Of a stretch of DNA of 54,060 bases, positions 1 to 8,172 are shown one piece after another; the first letter of the stretch is position 1, and every line of letters begins with the position of its first letter. The notes beneath the pieces were generated by a model. The model worked only from the letters and a program-made list of their open reading frames with translations. It searched no databases and was not told the DNA's origin. Made by a program: the position numbers and the translations under genes. The DNA lies in assembly GCA_913057215.1 (NCBI GenBank), contig CAJXNQ010000009.1, forward strand, positions 1 through 54,060, written 5' to 3'. The stretch comes from an uncultured Gammaproteobacteria bacterium (GTDB taxonomy: Bacteria > Pseudomonadota > Gammaproteobacteria > Pseudomonadales > Litorivicinaceae).

Positions 1-188
1 GCGTTGAGTCGAGACAACAAACGGGTCGATTGCGGCCCCAGCGCCCAGACCCGCGGCTCAATCTCACCGCGTGGTTCAACCGCCGTAAAGCCATTCGGGT
101 CGCAGATTCGCACATGGTGTCCGGCCTTGGCACACACAAGTGCCGCACTGAGCCCCACGACACCACCACCGACGATGACAACTTTCAC
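1..188 (-). CDS. UbiH/UbiI/COQ6-family FAD-dependent hydroxylase (N-terminal fragment)
   Basis: This is the first 62 codons of a flavoprotein monooxygenase cut by the left window edge. The protein opens VKVVIVGGGVVGLSAAL, a classic GxGxxG FAD-binding Rossmann turn. About 40 residues later comes the segment EPRVWALGPQS, which resembles the conserved RVxAL stretch of ubiquinone hydroxylases. It starts with GTG, which overlaps the TGA stop of the preceding ubiH (tcGTGA), so the two are translationally coupled. In the family these enzymes hydroxylate the ubiquinone ring. From its place directly after ubiH it is probably UbiI (VisC), but UbiF or another paralogue cannot be excluded from this fragment. 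Confidence 0.8.
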   Translation of the reverse strand, partial: MKVVIVGGGVVGLSAALVCAKAGHHVRICDPNGFTAVEPRGEIEPRVWALGPQSTRLLSRLN

Positions 189-1288
189 GAGAGGAGTCCC
201 ATACCGGCTTCAGCGATTTGACGCTTCACAGACCGACTCTGATCCAACACGCTCATGGCTGTCGCAGTTGCAAACCGCCTCAGTGGATTGGGTCGATCAA
301 AAATGGACTCGAGTACGGATGAGGCAAATCGTGTTCGATCCCGATCCGTTCGCCAGCGAGCCATGGCCTGAGCAATCGCGGTATCAGGATCATCGTGGGG
401 AAGCGCATCCAACACCTGCCCGAGTCCCCGCAGGGCCAAATTCAGGCCTTGTCCGGCGACAGGATGGATCGTTTGAGCACCATTGCCCAATAATAATACG
501 CCCGGGCGGTAGGGCTGATCGATCCAACGCTCGACCAGCTCAATGGCGACTGGGTCTTTTGCGATCGAGACCGCCCCAAGGATTGGGTCCACAGTCCGCT
601 CAAGCAGAGCTCTCAACGCATCCAAGTCATCGACCAGTTGCATTGCACGGGCTGGATCCAGAGACCAGACAAACCCGTACAAGCAATCTCCTAAGGGTAA
701 CAATGCCAGTGGACCGGTGCCGACAAAGCGCTCGTAAGCCCGCCCGGGCACCGGCTGGCTCAAACGAATTCGGCCAAGTAACGCAGTCCGCGCAAAGGGT
801 CGAGTTTGGGGTATAAATCCCAGTTGCTCAGTCAAATGACTGCGGCCTCCATCGGCGAGGATCACCAAATCAGTTTCAATCACTTCGCCTGTTGCCAAGG
901 TGACACACGGCGGCAACGAACGACTGCGGGGCACAATCGATTCGACGGCGCTGGCCTCAATTACATCAGACACCTGCTCGCTCAGCTGAGCTTCGAGTGC
1001 CTCAGATGGCACGATTTGACCAAACCGGGTGTATCCAAGTTCGGGCGCATCGAGAAGCATCGAACCAGGCACGCCCTTTTCAGACACATGCACCGAGGTC
1101 AGTGTTTCGCCCGGTAACCGATCGATACCAAGGCGCTCAAGAAGACGAAGTGTCGACTCAGCCAAAGCCAATGACATGGTCGGCTTCTCGGTCTGCGGAT
1201 CAAACAGACGAACAGTATGTCCATCGGCTCGCAACGAGGCGGCAGCAATCAGCCCAATGGGCCCGCCACCCACTAGGACACAGCGCAT
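185..1288 (-). CDS. ubiH: 2-octaprenyl-6-methoxyphenol hydroxylase
   Basis: A FAD monooxygenase of 367 residues, near the usual 390. Visible motifs are the dinucleotide-binding GGGPIG at residues 7-12, the DG motif ADGGRS at 145-150, and the second FAD motif GNGAQTIHPVAGQG at 268-281. The GN(x)AQ form of this last motif, instead of GDAAH, is what I recall for E. coli UbiH and favours UbiH over its paralogues. The enzyme hydroxylates the ubiquinone precursor ring at C4 at the inner membrane. The ATG start overlaps the end of pepP by 16 nt, and the stop overlaps the next hydroxylase gene. ygfB-pepP-ubiH-ubiI is a standard gammaproteobacterial order. Confidence 0.9.
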   Translation of the reverse strand: MRCVLVGGGPIGLIAAASLRADGHTVRLFDPQTEKPTMSLALAESTLRLLERLGIDRLPGETLTSVHVSEKGVPGSMLLDAPELGYTRFGQIVPSEALEAQLSEQVSDVIEASAVESIVPRSRSLPPCVTLATGEVIETDLVILADGGRSHLTEQLGFIPQTRPFARTALLGRIRLSQPVPGRAYERFVGTGPLALLPLGDCLYGFVWSLDPARAMQLVDDLDALRALLERTVDPILGAVSIAKDPVAIELVERWIDQPYRPGVLLLGNGAQTIHPVAGQGLNLALRGLGQVLDALPHDDPDTAIAQAMARWRTDRDRTRFASSVLESIFDRPNPLRRFATATAMSVLDQSRSVKRQIAEAGMGLLS

Positions 1289-2583
1289 GCACCATCCCGC
1301 ATCAGCGCCTCAATCTCATCCCGAGATTTTGGCACATCGCCAGTTAACACTTGAGGGCCGTCGGCGGTGATCAAAACATCATCCTCAATGCGCACACCAA
1401 TCCCCTGGAATTGTTCAGGAATGCTCAGACGCTGGCTCAAATACAGACCCGGCTCACAGGTCAGTACCATGCCGTCCTCGAGTAACACGGGCTCTCCGTC
1501 ATTCTCATAGCGTCCCACGTCATGCACATCCAAGCCCAATAAGTGCCCAGTGCCGTGCATATAGAAGGGATGAAAGCGCTTTTCCTCGAGGGCATCCTCA
1601 AGCGGACCTTGGATGAATCCAAGTGCAATCAGACCCTCCGTCAACGTCCGAACTGCCGTCTGATGATACAACCGGATCGACCGGCCGACGCACATCTCTG
1701 CCAGTGCGTCTGCTTGTGCTTGCAAGACCAGATCATAGATCTCAGCCTGCGGCCCTGAAAACCGGCCATTCACCGGAAATGTGCGCGTGATGTCACCGGC
1801 ATAGCCCTCGATCTCACACCCGGCATCAATCAGTACAAGATCACCGTCATGCAAGGGATCCTGACGATCGATGTAGTGCAAAATGCAGGCATTTTCGCCA
1901 CCGCCGACGATCGTCTGATAGGCGACAGATGGGCTGCCCTCCATCCGGAACCGATGCTCAACGACAGAGGCCAATTGGTCCTCAGTCAGACCCGGTCGAC
2001 ACATCCGCATTGCATCCACATGACCCGCAGCCGAAATGCGACCGGCGGTCTGCATCGCTTGAATTTCTTCAGGCCCCTTAATCATCCGCGCCTGATGCAA
2101 ACGTCGACTCAAATCCACGCGATGGGACAAGAGCTCCTGTCGTCGCCCATGCGATTTCCGATCGGCAAGACACTTTTCAATCAGTGCTGAAGTCACCTTG
2201 CAATCAAAGGGGTACTCAAGCCAGGTGGTCTCATCCAACATCGCTTGCATGTCTGTGGGCAGTGCGTCGAGTGGGGAACCCTCAGCAATGCCCAGTGACT
2301 CCTGGACGCGCTCAGGACCCAGTCGTCGTCCAGTCCATACTTCCCGATCCGGGTCACGGGGTCTGACGAATAACCGCTCCGGCGCATTCGGGCGTAACAC
2401 CAACACGGCGTCTGGCTCATTGAAACCGGTGAGATACAAAAAATCACTGGATTGACGAAATGGATACTCCGCATCCCGATTGCGGATCACTTCCTCAGCT
2501 GCAGCAATCACCGCCATTGCACCGTCTGGCAACTGCGCTTTGAGCCGGTCGCGGCGCGTTTGATACACATCTAAACTGAACAT
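1273..2583 (-). CDS. pepP: Xaa-Pro aminopeptidase P (M24 metallopeptidase)
   Basis: Length is 436 residues, against about 440 in E. coli. The N-terminal creatinase-like domain runs to about residue 165, followed by the pita-bread catalytic domain. All five dimetal ligands are visible: D253 and D264 (in DAGCEIEGYAGDIT), H347 (HGTGH), E377 (CEPG) and E400 (RIED). In the family the enzyme releases N-terminal residues preceding proline, in the cytoplasm, with Mn. It sits between the ygfB-like gene and ubiH in one minus-strand operon, 9 nt downstream of the former. Confidence 0.95.
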   Translation of the reverse strand: MFSLDVYQTRRDRLKAQLPDGAMAVIAAAEEVIRNRDAEYPFRQSSDFLYLTGFNEPDAVLVLRPNAPERLFVRPRDPDREVWTGRRLGPERVQESLGIAEGSPLDALPTDMQAMLDETTWLEYPFDCKVTSALIEKCLADRKSHGRRQELLSHRVDLSRRLHQARMIKGPEEIQAMQTAGRISAAGHVDAMRMCRPGLTEDQLASVVEHRFRMEGSPSVAYQTIVGGGENACILHYIDRQDPLHDGDLVLIDAGCEIEGYAGDITRTFPVNGRFSGPQAEIYDLVLQAQADALAEMCVGRSIRLYHQTAVRTLTEGLIALGFIQGPLEDALEEKRFHPFYMHGTGHLLGLDVHDVGRYENDGEPVLLEDGMVLTCEPGLYLSQRLSIPEQFQGIGVRIEDDVLITADGPQVLTGDVPKSRDEIEALMRDGACAVS

Positions 2584-2592
2584 GGAAACCCT

Positions 2593-3153
2593 TTAATGTA
2601 CGACAGGATCCGGCGGCACCGACCCCTGTCCATTCAACTCTGTCGCCACGAGTAACGCAGCCAACCGCACATGTTCACTGACATCTGCGAAGGCTTTTTC
2701 AAGGTCTTCATCAGCCTCTTCAACCTCAATCCGTGCAATCTCTGAGAGGTCCTCAAGAGCTTGACGGGCATCGGCCGTCAGTTGCGTCTCTTGTGTGAAT
2801 TCTCCCGATAATCCCAAGCCCGCCAGAAAGGCTTCACACCAGGCACCGAGGGCATCAGCACGTTCCTCAATCAATTCGTCGTCCTCAGGGATCAGAAGTT
2901 CAAACTCAAGACCCATCCCCTCCCAACTTTCGCGCAGTGTTGTAAAAAGTGTCTCGAGATGCTCCGCGATCTCAGAAAATCGGGCCAACTCAAGATCGGC
3001 ATACTCAGCGAGCCGACCGGCATACTCTTCAGGTTTCACACCACCAGAGGCGGCTAGTAATCCAGCCAACAGACCTTGGATCTCAGATGCTCTAATGTCT
3101 GCATCCTGATCCACCAACCAGTCGTCCAATGTGCGATACAACGCTTGAATCAT
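2593..3153 (-). CDS. UPF0149 family protein (YgfB-like)
   Basis: An acidic, mostly helical protein of 186 residues in the YgfB/YecA (UPF0149) family, without a C-terminal SEC-C zinc-binding tail. The frame stays open upstream to 3225, but I place the start at the ATG at 3153. It is preceded by a near-perfect Shine-Dalgarno (AGGAGG, about 6 nt away) and begins MIQALYRTLDDWL, like family members. It is the first gene of the operon leading to pepP and ubiH, the same place it holds in pseudomonads. YgfB has been linked to beta-lactam resistance gene control in Pseudomonas aeruginosa; nothing in this sequence shows its role here. Confidence 0.85.
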   Translation of the reverse strand: MIQALYRTLDDWLVDQDADIRASEIQGLLAGLLAASGGVKPEEYAGRLAEYADLELARFSEIAEHLETLFTTLRESWEGMGLEFELLIPEDDELIEERADALGAWCEAFLAGLGLSGEFTQETQLTADARQALEDLSEIARIEVEEADEDLEKAFADVSEHVRLAALLVATELNGQGSVPPDPVVH

Positions 3154-3242
3154 GCCCACCTCCTGATGGACTACTCTATCACGTCTGTTGTGCACCAGAG
3201 GCCTCCAACGTATGATGCGTCTCAAGCTGTGAGGGTGATGGA

Positions 3243-3449
3243 ATGCGCAACGATTTGATGGAGTTGGAGCAGCAAGTTGAGAAGCTCATCCAACTTGTCG
3301 AACGACTTGATCAGGAAAATAGGCATCTGCGGAAGCAACAGGGGGACCTCAAACGAAACCGTGCCCTGCTGCTGAAGCAGCGTGATGAGGCGCGCGCGCA
3401 AATCGATGCCATCCTGTCACGATTGAAAAATTACGAGGTGCTGTCATGA
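3243..3449 (+). CDS. Short coiled-coil protein, ZapB-like (TIGR02449-type)
   Basis: A 68-residue protein that is one continuous charged coiled coil, with heptad-spaced leucines, valines and isoleucines from about residue 6 to 60. It has no membrane segment. The start ATG is preceded by GAGGGTGATGG. The stop overlaps the ATG of zapA (ATGA at 3446). Short coiled-coil proteins directly upstream of zapA are common in pseudomonad-type gammaproteobacteria and resemble the divisome protein ZapB. A role as a ZapA partner is inference from position and fold; no catalytic motif is visible. Confidence 0.75.
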   Translation: MRNDLMELEQQVEKLIQLVERLDQENRHLRKQQGDLKRNRALLLKQRDEARAQIDAILSRLKNYEVLS

Positions 3450-3742
3450 CCGAAATTGCCACCGTGAAAGTGCAAATCCTAGGACGTGATTATCCTGTGG
3501 CCTGTCCCGCCGGCCAAGAACATGAACTCGAAGCAGCCGCGGACTTTGTCGATGCAAGAATGCGCGAGATCAAAGAGCGCACGGGTACCAATGCATTGGA
3601 GCGCCTTGCGGTGATGGCAGCCCTCAATATTGCGCATACGCACTTATCGGGTGACTCAAGTGGCGCCGATGCCGAACTGAAACAGCTCGCCGAGCGCATC
3701 GAGTCCACGCTCACAAAACTGTCTGAATCCGAGGCAGGCTGA
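3446..3742 (+). CDS. zapA: Cell division protein ZapA
   Basis: 98 residues, the usual ZapA length is about 100. The N-terminal part (KVQILGRDYPVACPAG) forms the globular beta head. The ERLAVMAALNIAHTHL segment is the conserved start of the long C-terminal helix that makes the coiled-coil tetramer. ZapA binds and bundles FtsZ filaments at mid-cell. It is translated from an ATGA overlap with the preceding coiled-coil gene and is followed at once by 6S RNA, exactly as in Escherichia and Pseudomonas. Confidence 0.93.
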   Translation: MTEIATVKVQILGRDYPVACPAGQEHELEAAADFVDARMREIKERTGTNALERLAVMAALNIAHTHLSGDSSGADAELKQLAERIESTLTKLSESEAG

Positions 3743-3752
3743 TATAGTTGAG

Positions 3753-3927
3753 CCATCCTGGGTTGTACGCCAGTTGGTTATGTCCTCGAGCCGATACGTA
3801 CTACCTAGGGAGACACAGGGCGCGCGGTGCGCAGGTCCGAGCACGGAAAGCCTAAAGCGCGCCCGCGTTTCCCGCCTTGAACCATTGGGTTCAAGGGCCA
3901 AACCGACAGCGGCAACCTGGGGCACTT
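3753..3927 (+). ncRNA. ssrS: 6S RNA
   Basis: The interval between zapA and the 5-formyl-THF cyclo-ligase gene is where 6S RNA lies in gammaproteobacteria. A perfect 9-bp apical stem, CCTTGAACC (3875-3883) and GGTTCAAGG (3888-3896) with a four-base loop, matches the typical 6S terminal hairpin. The two ends (cctgggttg near 3757 and caacctgggg near 3913) can form the closing stem. A TATAGT hexamer at 3743-3748 could be its -10 element, which would put the 5' end near 3755. 6S RNA mimics an open promoter and sequesters the housekeeping RNA polymerase holoenzyme in stationary phase. Ends are approximate. Confidence 0.85.
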
Positions 3928-3930
3928 GAT

Positions 3931-4485
3931 GTGGATAAACACACCGTCCGCAACACGCTGATTGAAACGCGTGATTCACTCGATCCCAGTTTCGTTTCCT
4001 CGAGCTCTCACATCATCTGTGGCCGACTGCTGGACCTCCCTGAATTACGGGATGCGGTCATCGGCAGCTATCTGGCAGTGGGCCATGAAGTGAATCTGGA
4101 GCACCTACACCAAAGACTTTGGGAAGAGGCACGCGCGTGCTTTGTCCCCCGCATCCTGTCGAATACAGAGATGGAATGGGCGCGGATCGAGTCAATTGGG
4201 GATCTCACGGTTGGAACCTATGGAATCCCGACCAGTCTGCGAGACGAAACGGCAGAATTGGACGACTTGGATGTCCTGATCATGCCATGCACAGGCTTCG
4301 ACCGCATGCTCAACCGTCTTGGCATGGGCGGCGGTTACTATGACCGCGCGCTGTCAAAATCAACACAGTCACCTGTCAAGATTGGTGTCGCTTTCAGTCA
4401 GCAGGAGTGGCCTGAAATCCCAGTGGATCGGTGGGATCAGCCATTTGATCTGGTGGTGACGGAGTGTGAGGTTATCCGCCGGTAA
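3931..4485 (+). CDS. ygfA: 5-formyltetrahydrofolate cyclo-ligase
   Basis: 184 residues from the GTG at 3931. The family signature is clear: MPCTGFDRMLNRLGMGGGYY, followed by DR, around residues 119-139 (usual form PGxxFDxxGxRLGxGxGYYD). The enzyme converts 5-formyl-THF to 5,10-methenyl-THF using ATP. An in-frame ATG at 3877 would start inside the conserved 6S hairpin and add residues unlike the family, so I chose the GTG, which lies just past the 3' end of 6S RNA. In E. coli the two are cotranscribed, and the 6S part is processed from the leader. The 3' end overlaps a possible small ORF on the other strand by 14 nt. Confidence 0.9.
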   Translation: MDKHTVRNTLIETRDSLDPSFVSSSSHIICGRLLDLPELRDAVIGSYLAVGHEVNLEHLHQRLWEEARACFVPRILSNTEMEWARIESIGDLTVGTYGIPTSLRDETAELDDLDVLIMPCTGFDRMLNRLGMGGGYYDRALSKSTQSPVKIGVAFSQQEWPEIPVDRWDQPFDLVVTECEVIRR

Positions 4486-4564
4486 TGGCGCTGTGAGCAA
4501 CGGTGACCACGAGGATCAAACCACCCATCAGCATCAACATTTTGATTGGATCACGACGTCCCAT
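4472..4564 (-). CDS. Possible 30-residue single-span membrane microprotein
   Basis: A short open frame reads MGRRDPIKMLMLMGG and continues through ILVVTVAHSAI to a TAA stop, 30 residues in all. The N-terminus has three basic residues, followed by a hydrophobic run of about 18 residues, which would fit an N-in membrane helix. It has its own candidate sigma-70 promoter (TTGACA, 16-nt spacer, TACGAT at 4594-4621), giving a leader of about 22 nt with a weak GGGTG ribosome site. The 3' end overlaps the last 14 nt of ygfA on the opposite strand. I do not recognise the protein. The promoter argues for it; the short length and weak ribosome site argue against. Confidence 0.4.
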   Translation of the reverse strand: MGRRDPIKMLMLMGGLILVVTVAHSAITGG

Positions 4565-4593
4565 AGCACCCAAATCTGACCAATATGGGCGCG

Positions 4594-4621
4594 ATCGTAT
4601 CTAATAATTAAAAATTGTCAA
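4594..4621 (-). promoter_or_regulatory. Sigma-70 type promoter downstream of ilvA, facing the small ORF
   Basis: On the minus strand TTGACA (4621-4616, a perfect -35) is followed by a 16-nt A/T-rich spacer and TACGAT (4599-4594, four of six -10 bases). The start point would be near 4587. It lies between the ilvA stop and the 30-residue ORF, so it cannot serve ilvA. It may drive the microprotein or an RNA antisense to the end of ygfA. Confidence 0.5.
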
Positions 4622-4653
4622 CTTTTTGATTGAGTTACTCGTGTAATGGCATG

Positions 4654-6168
4654 TCAATCTTTCATAAAGAGTCTAACTGCAGGATTTTCTGACTCATCAA
4701 AATAGGTGTAGCCAATGTCATCAAAGTAACTCGACAGCTCGTCTCGCTCAGATGCCGCGGCCTGCATGGAGACCAGCACTCGGCCGTAGGCTGCACCATG
4801 ATTTCTGTAGTGAAATGCTGAAATATTCCAGCGCGCACCAATGCGATTGAGAAACTTCAAAAGTGCACCCGGGCGTTCTGGAAACTCAAACCGAAACACC
4901 AACTCAGACCCCGCCTCGGGTGAGCGGCCCCCGACCATATGACGGATGTGCAGTTTGGCTAACTCGTTTTCAGTCATGTCCACGACAGGGAGACCAGCTT
5001 GGTCGAGTTTCGACACCAACTCAGCTCGATCATCGGTTGATGGATCTGTGGTCACACCGACAAAGATGTGTGCCTCATCGGTGTCTGAGTACCGATAGTT
5101 GAACTCTGTGATATTGCGCTGACCGATTTGCTCACAGAAGGATTTAAATGCACCCGGGCGCTCAGGAATGGTCACGGCCAAAATGGCTTCACGTTTTTCA
5201 CCGACCTCTGCACGCTCTGCGACATGACGGATCCGGTCAAAATTCACATTCGCACCGGATAAAATCGCCACCAAGGCCTCACCTGCACCCTCACGCGCTG
5301 CATACTTTTTCAGCCCCGCCACCGACAATGCGCCTGCCGGCTCATTGACACTTCTGACATCGTCAAAGACATCTTTGACAGCGGCACAGATTTCGTCGGT
5401 AGTGACCGTGATGACCTCATCACACGCATCTTTCAGTACATCGAAGGTATTCGCACCAATTTGCTTGACGGCCACACCGTCTGCAAAGAGACCCACCTGA
5501 GATAACACCACGCGCTCTTTTGCATCGAGCGCAGCCGCCAAGCAGGCCGCATCCTCTGGCTCAACCCCAATCACTTTGATTTCCGGGCGCACATATTTGA
5601 TGTAGGCCGCCATGCCAGCCGCCAAACCGCCACCACCGACTGGAATGAAGACTGCATCGATCGGCTTGGTGACCTGACGCAAAAGCTCTACAGCCACCGT
5701 CCCCTGCCCTGCAATCACTTCAATGTCATCAAAGGGATGCAAGTAGGTGTAGCCATACTGTGAGATCAACTCTTGGCTCTTCGCAAAGGCCTCATCAAAA
5801 CTGTCGCCATGCAGGATTACTTGTGCACCACGCGCTTTTGCCGAACGCACCTTGATGGCCGGCGTTGTGGTGGGCATGACAATCACGGCTGGAATTTTCA
5901 GACGCTGAGCGCCCAATGCGACCCCTTGGGCATGATTCCCAGCCGAGGCGGCAATGACGCCTTTCGACAACACCTCAGGGTCAATACTGAGCATTTTGTT
6001 GTAGGCACCTCGACACTTAAACGAATAGACCGGTTGCAGGTCTTCTCGCTTGTAGAGCACTTCTCGGCCGAGTCGGCTGGACAGAAAGGGCGCTTTGTGT
6101 ACAGGCGACTCAATCGCAACGTCGTAGACACGGGCGGTTAAAATCTTTTGAATCAGGTGATCAGACAT
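4654..6168 (-). CDS. ilvA: Threonine ammonia-lyase, biosynthetic
   Basis: 504 residues from the ATG at 6168. The PLP lysine is K51 in SFKCRGAYNK, the SAGNHAQG loop is at 75-82 and the phosphate-binding GGGGL at 178-182. Two ACT-like regulatory repeats fill residues about 330-504, the long isoleucine-inhibited form. It deaminates threonine to 2-oxobutanoate, the first step of isoleucine synthesis. The frame stays open up to 6210 and an ATG also exists at 6174, but the ATG at 6168 has the better-spaced GGA and gives the length usual in pseudomonads. It diverges from rpiA-serA; ilvA-rpiA-serA clustering is standard in this group. Confidence 0.95.
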   Translation of the reverse strand: MSDHLIQKILTARVYDVAIESPVHKAPFLSSRLGREVLYKREDLQPVYSFKCRGAYNKMLSIDPEVLSKGVIAASAGNHAQGVALGAQRLKIPAVIVMPTTTPAIKVRSAKARGAQVILHGDSFDEAFAKSQELISQYGYTYLHPFDDIEVIAGQGTVAVELLRQVTKPIDAVFIPVGGGGLAAGMAAYIKYVRPEIKVIGVEPEDAACLAAALDAKERVVLSQVGLFADGVAVKQIGANTFDVLKDACDEVITVTTDEICAAVKDVFDDVRSVNEPAGALSVAGLKKYAAREGAGEALVAILSGANVNFDRIRHVAERAEVGEKREAILAVTIPERPGAFKSFCEQIGQRNITEFNYRYSDTDEAHIFVGVTTDPSTDDRAELVSKLDQAGLPVVDMTENELAKLHIRHMVGGRSPEAGSELVFRFEFPERPGALLKFLNRIGARWNISAFHYRNHGAAYGRVLVSMQAAASERDELSSYFDDIGYTYFDESENPAVRLFMKD

Positions 6169-6192
6169 GAGCATTCCATTACGAAGCTCATT

Positions 6193-6225
6193 ATCATAGC
6201 GCGCTGACACCGTTACAGCTATGAT
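6193..6225. promoter_or_regulatory. Symmetric divergent promoter region of ilvA and rpiA
   Basis: A perfect 8-bp inverted repeat, ATCATAGC (6193-6200) and GCTATGAT (6218-6225), is separated by 17 bp. Each arm contains a TATGAT -10 hexamer reading outward: toward ilvA on the minus strand (6198-6193) and toward rpiA on the plus strand (6220-6225). Neither has a good -35, and each -35 position falls on the other promoter's -10. It could be two mutually exclusive promoters or an operator for a dimeric regulator. Confidence 0.4.
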
Positions 6226-6251
6226 TTCACACCTCTTTTGAAGGAACTCAC

Positions 6252-6926
6252 ATGAGCCAGGACGCTAAAAAACGCCGCGTAGCCGACGCAGCTTTTGAGA
6301 TCATCAGAAACAAACTGGATGCCAACACACCCATCGGCATTGGCACGGGATCGACCGCCAACTGCTTCATCGATGTCCTTGCAGCCAGTCAGGTCGAACT
6401 GCTCGGCGCAGTGGCCTCCTCGGAAGCGACCGCCGAGCGGCTTCGGAGTCACGGGATTGAGGTTCTCGAACTCAATAGCACAGGCCCGCTGCCCGTATAT
6501 GTCGATGGAGCCGACGAGGCCGACCCGCGTTTAAACCTCATCAAAGGCGGTGGTGCGGCACTGACACGTGAAAAAATCATCGCCGAAGCATCCCGGGAGT
6601 TTATCTGCATTGCCGATGATTCAAAGCGTGTGGATGTGCTCGGCGCATTTCCATTGCCCGTCGAAGTCATTCCCATGGCCCGCAGTGTCGTCGGACGCGC
6701 ACTCCTTGAACTCGGTGGCGATCCGGAATATCGACAGGACTGCACCACCGACAATGGCAACATCATCCTGGATGTCTATGGGCTCTCGATTGTCGATCCG
6801 AAGGGGCTTGAAGCAGCCATCAATCAGATCCCAGGTGTGGTAACCTGTGGACTGTTTGCGCGGCGCCCTGCAGATACACTCCTGCTTTCCACCGACACCG
6901 ATATCCTTGAACTTTCTCGAGACTGA
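6252..6926 (+). CDS. rpiA: Ribose-5-phosphate isomerase A
   Basis: 224 residues, near the 219 of E. coli. The phosphate-binding GTGST is at residues 31-35, the catalytic and substrate loop DGADEAD at 85-91, and [11 protein letters not shown] at 98-108. It interconverts ribose 5-phosphate and ribulose 5-phosphate in the pentose phosphate pathway. AAGGA lies 6 nt before the ATG. serA follows after 8 nt, so the two are probably one transcript. Confidence 0.96.
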   Translation: MSQDAKKRRVADAAFEIIRNKLDANTPIGIGTGSTANCFIDVLAASQVELLGAVASSEATAERLRSHGIEVLELNSTGPLPVYVDGADEADPRLNLIKGGGAALTREKIIAEASREFICIADDSKRVDVLGAFPLPVEVIPMARSVVGRALLELGGDPEYRQDCTTDNGNIILDVYGLSIVDPKGLEAAINQIPGVVTCGLFARRPADTLLLSTDTDILELSRD

Positions 6927-6934
6927 TTACAACC

Positions 6935-8161
6935 ATGAGCACATCTTTTGATAAGTCAAAACTTAAAATTTTATTGCTTGAAGGCGTCCATCCTTCAGCC
7001 GAGCGCGTCTTTCGAGATGCAGGCTATGTCAACATTGAGAGCGTGAAGACCGCGCTTTCAGGTGACGAACTGAAAGCCAAATTGGAGGGCGTCCACTTCC
7101 TCGGCATTCGCTCGCGCACCAACCTCACCCGAGAAATGTTTGAGGTCGCAGATAAGTTGGTGGCTGTCGGTTGTTTTTGTATCGGAACCAATCAAGTTGA
7201 TTTGACCGCTGCGACCGAACACGGTGTGGTGGTCTTCAATGCGCCATACTCAAATACACGCTCGGTGGCGGAGCTGGTCTTGGCAGAAGCCATCTTACTT
7301 CTGCGCGGCATTCCCGAGAAGAACGCCAAAGCCCATCGTGGAGGCTGGTTGAAGTCTGCCGCCAATGCCTATGAGATTCGTGGCAAAACACTCGGCATCG
7401 TCGGCTATGGTTCGATCGGCTCACAGTTGTCGGTATTGGCAGAAGGCCTTGGTATGCGGGTCATCTTCTATGATGTGGTCTCTAAACTGCCGCTTGGCAA
7501 TGCCTCACAGGTGCCATCGCTTGAGTCACTCCTTGGCACAGCCGATATCGTGTCCTTGCACGTACCGGATCTCCCATCGACACGCAATCTGATGGACCGC
7601 GAGCGCATCGGGCAGATGAAAGATCAAGGTATTTTGATCAATGCGTCGCGGGGAACTGTTGTGGATATTGAGGCCTTGGCTGAGGCTCTGAAATCAGGCC
7701 ACTTACTGGGTGCAGCGGTTGATGTGTTTCCGGTTGAACCCAAGTCCAATGACGACCTGTTTGAGTCACCCCTCGTTGGCATCGATTCCGCTTTGTTAAC
7801 GCCACACATCGGTGGATCAACCCAAGAGGCGCAGGAAAATATTGGAGTCGAGGTATCTGAGAAACTCGTTCGATATTCAGACAATGGTTCCACCCTCACC
7901 AGCGTGAACTTTCCGGAAGTGGCCTTGCCGCCACATCCCAATCACCATCGCCTACTGCATGTCCACGAGAACCGGCCCGGAGTCCTGTCCGCGATCAACA
8001 CGGTGTTTGCCGACAACGCAATCAATATTGGCGCGCAGTTCTTACAGACATCCGACAAAATTGGCTACGTGGTCATTGACGTAGATCGTGACTATTCCGA
8101 TGTTGCGCTTGAGAAGTTGTCAGAGATTGAAGGCACCATTCGGTGTCGCGTCTTATTCTGA
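6935..8161 (+). CDS. serA: D-3-phosphoglycerate dehydrogenase
   Basis: 408 residues, the length of the E. coli-type enzyme. The NAD-binding Rossmann motif is GYGSIG at 157-162. The catalytic residues of the D-2-hydroxyacid dehydrogenase family are visible as R239 (NASRG), E268 (PVEP) and H291 (TPHIGGS). A C-terminal ACT domain, about 335-408, binds serine for feedback inhibition. It oxidises 3-phosphoglycerate, the first step of serine synthesis. Convergent with fba across a 50-nt gap that holds a perfect hairpin. Confidence 0.96.
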   Translation: MSTSFDKSKLKILLLEGVHPSAERVFRDAGYVNIESVKTALSGDELKAKLEGVHFLGIRSRTNLTREMFEVADKLVAVGCFCIGTNQVDLTAATEHGVVVFNAPYSNTRSVAELVLAEAILLLRGIPEKNAKAHRGGWLKSAANAYEIRGKTLGIVGYGSIGSQLSVLAEGLGMRVIFYDVVSKLPLGNASQVPSLESLLGTADIVSLHVPDLPSTRNLMDRERIGQMKDQGILINASRGTVVDIEALAEALKSGHLLGAAVDVFPVEPKSNDDLFESPLVGIDSALLTPHIGGSTQEAQENIGVEVSEKLVRYSDNGSTLTSVNFPEVALPPHPNHHRLLHVHENRPGVLSAINTVFADNAINIGAQFLQTSDKIGYVVIDVDRDYSDVALEKLSEIEGTIRCRVLF

Positions 8162-8172
8162 TGAATCAGAAT

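Noticed and set aside
4-816. A 270-codon open frame on the plus strand at the left edge
   Set aside because: It is antisense to ubiH and the adjacent hydroxylase, which have clear FAD motifs; its translation is low-complexity and family-less.
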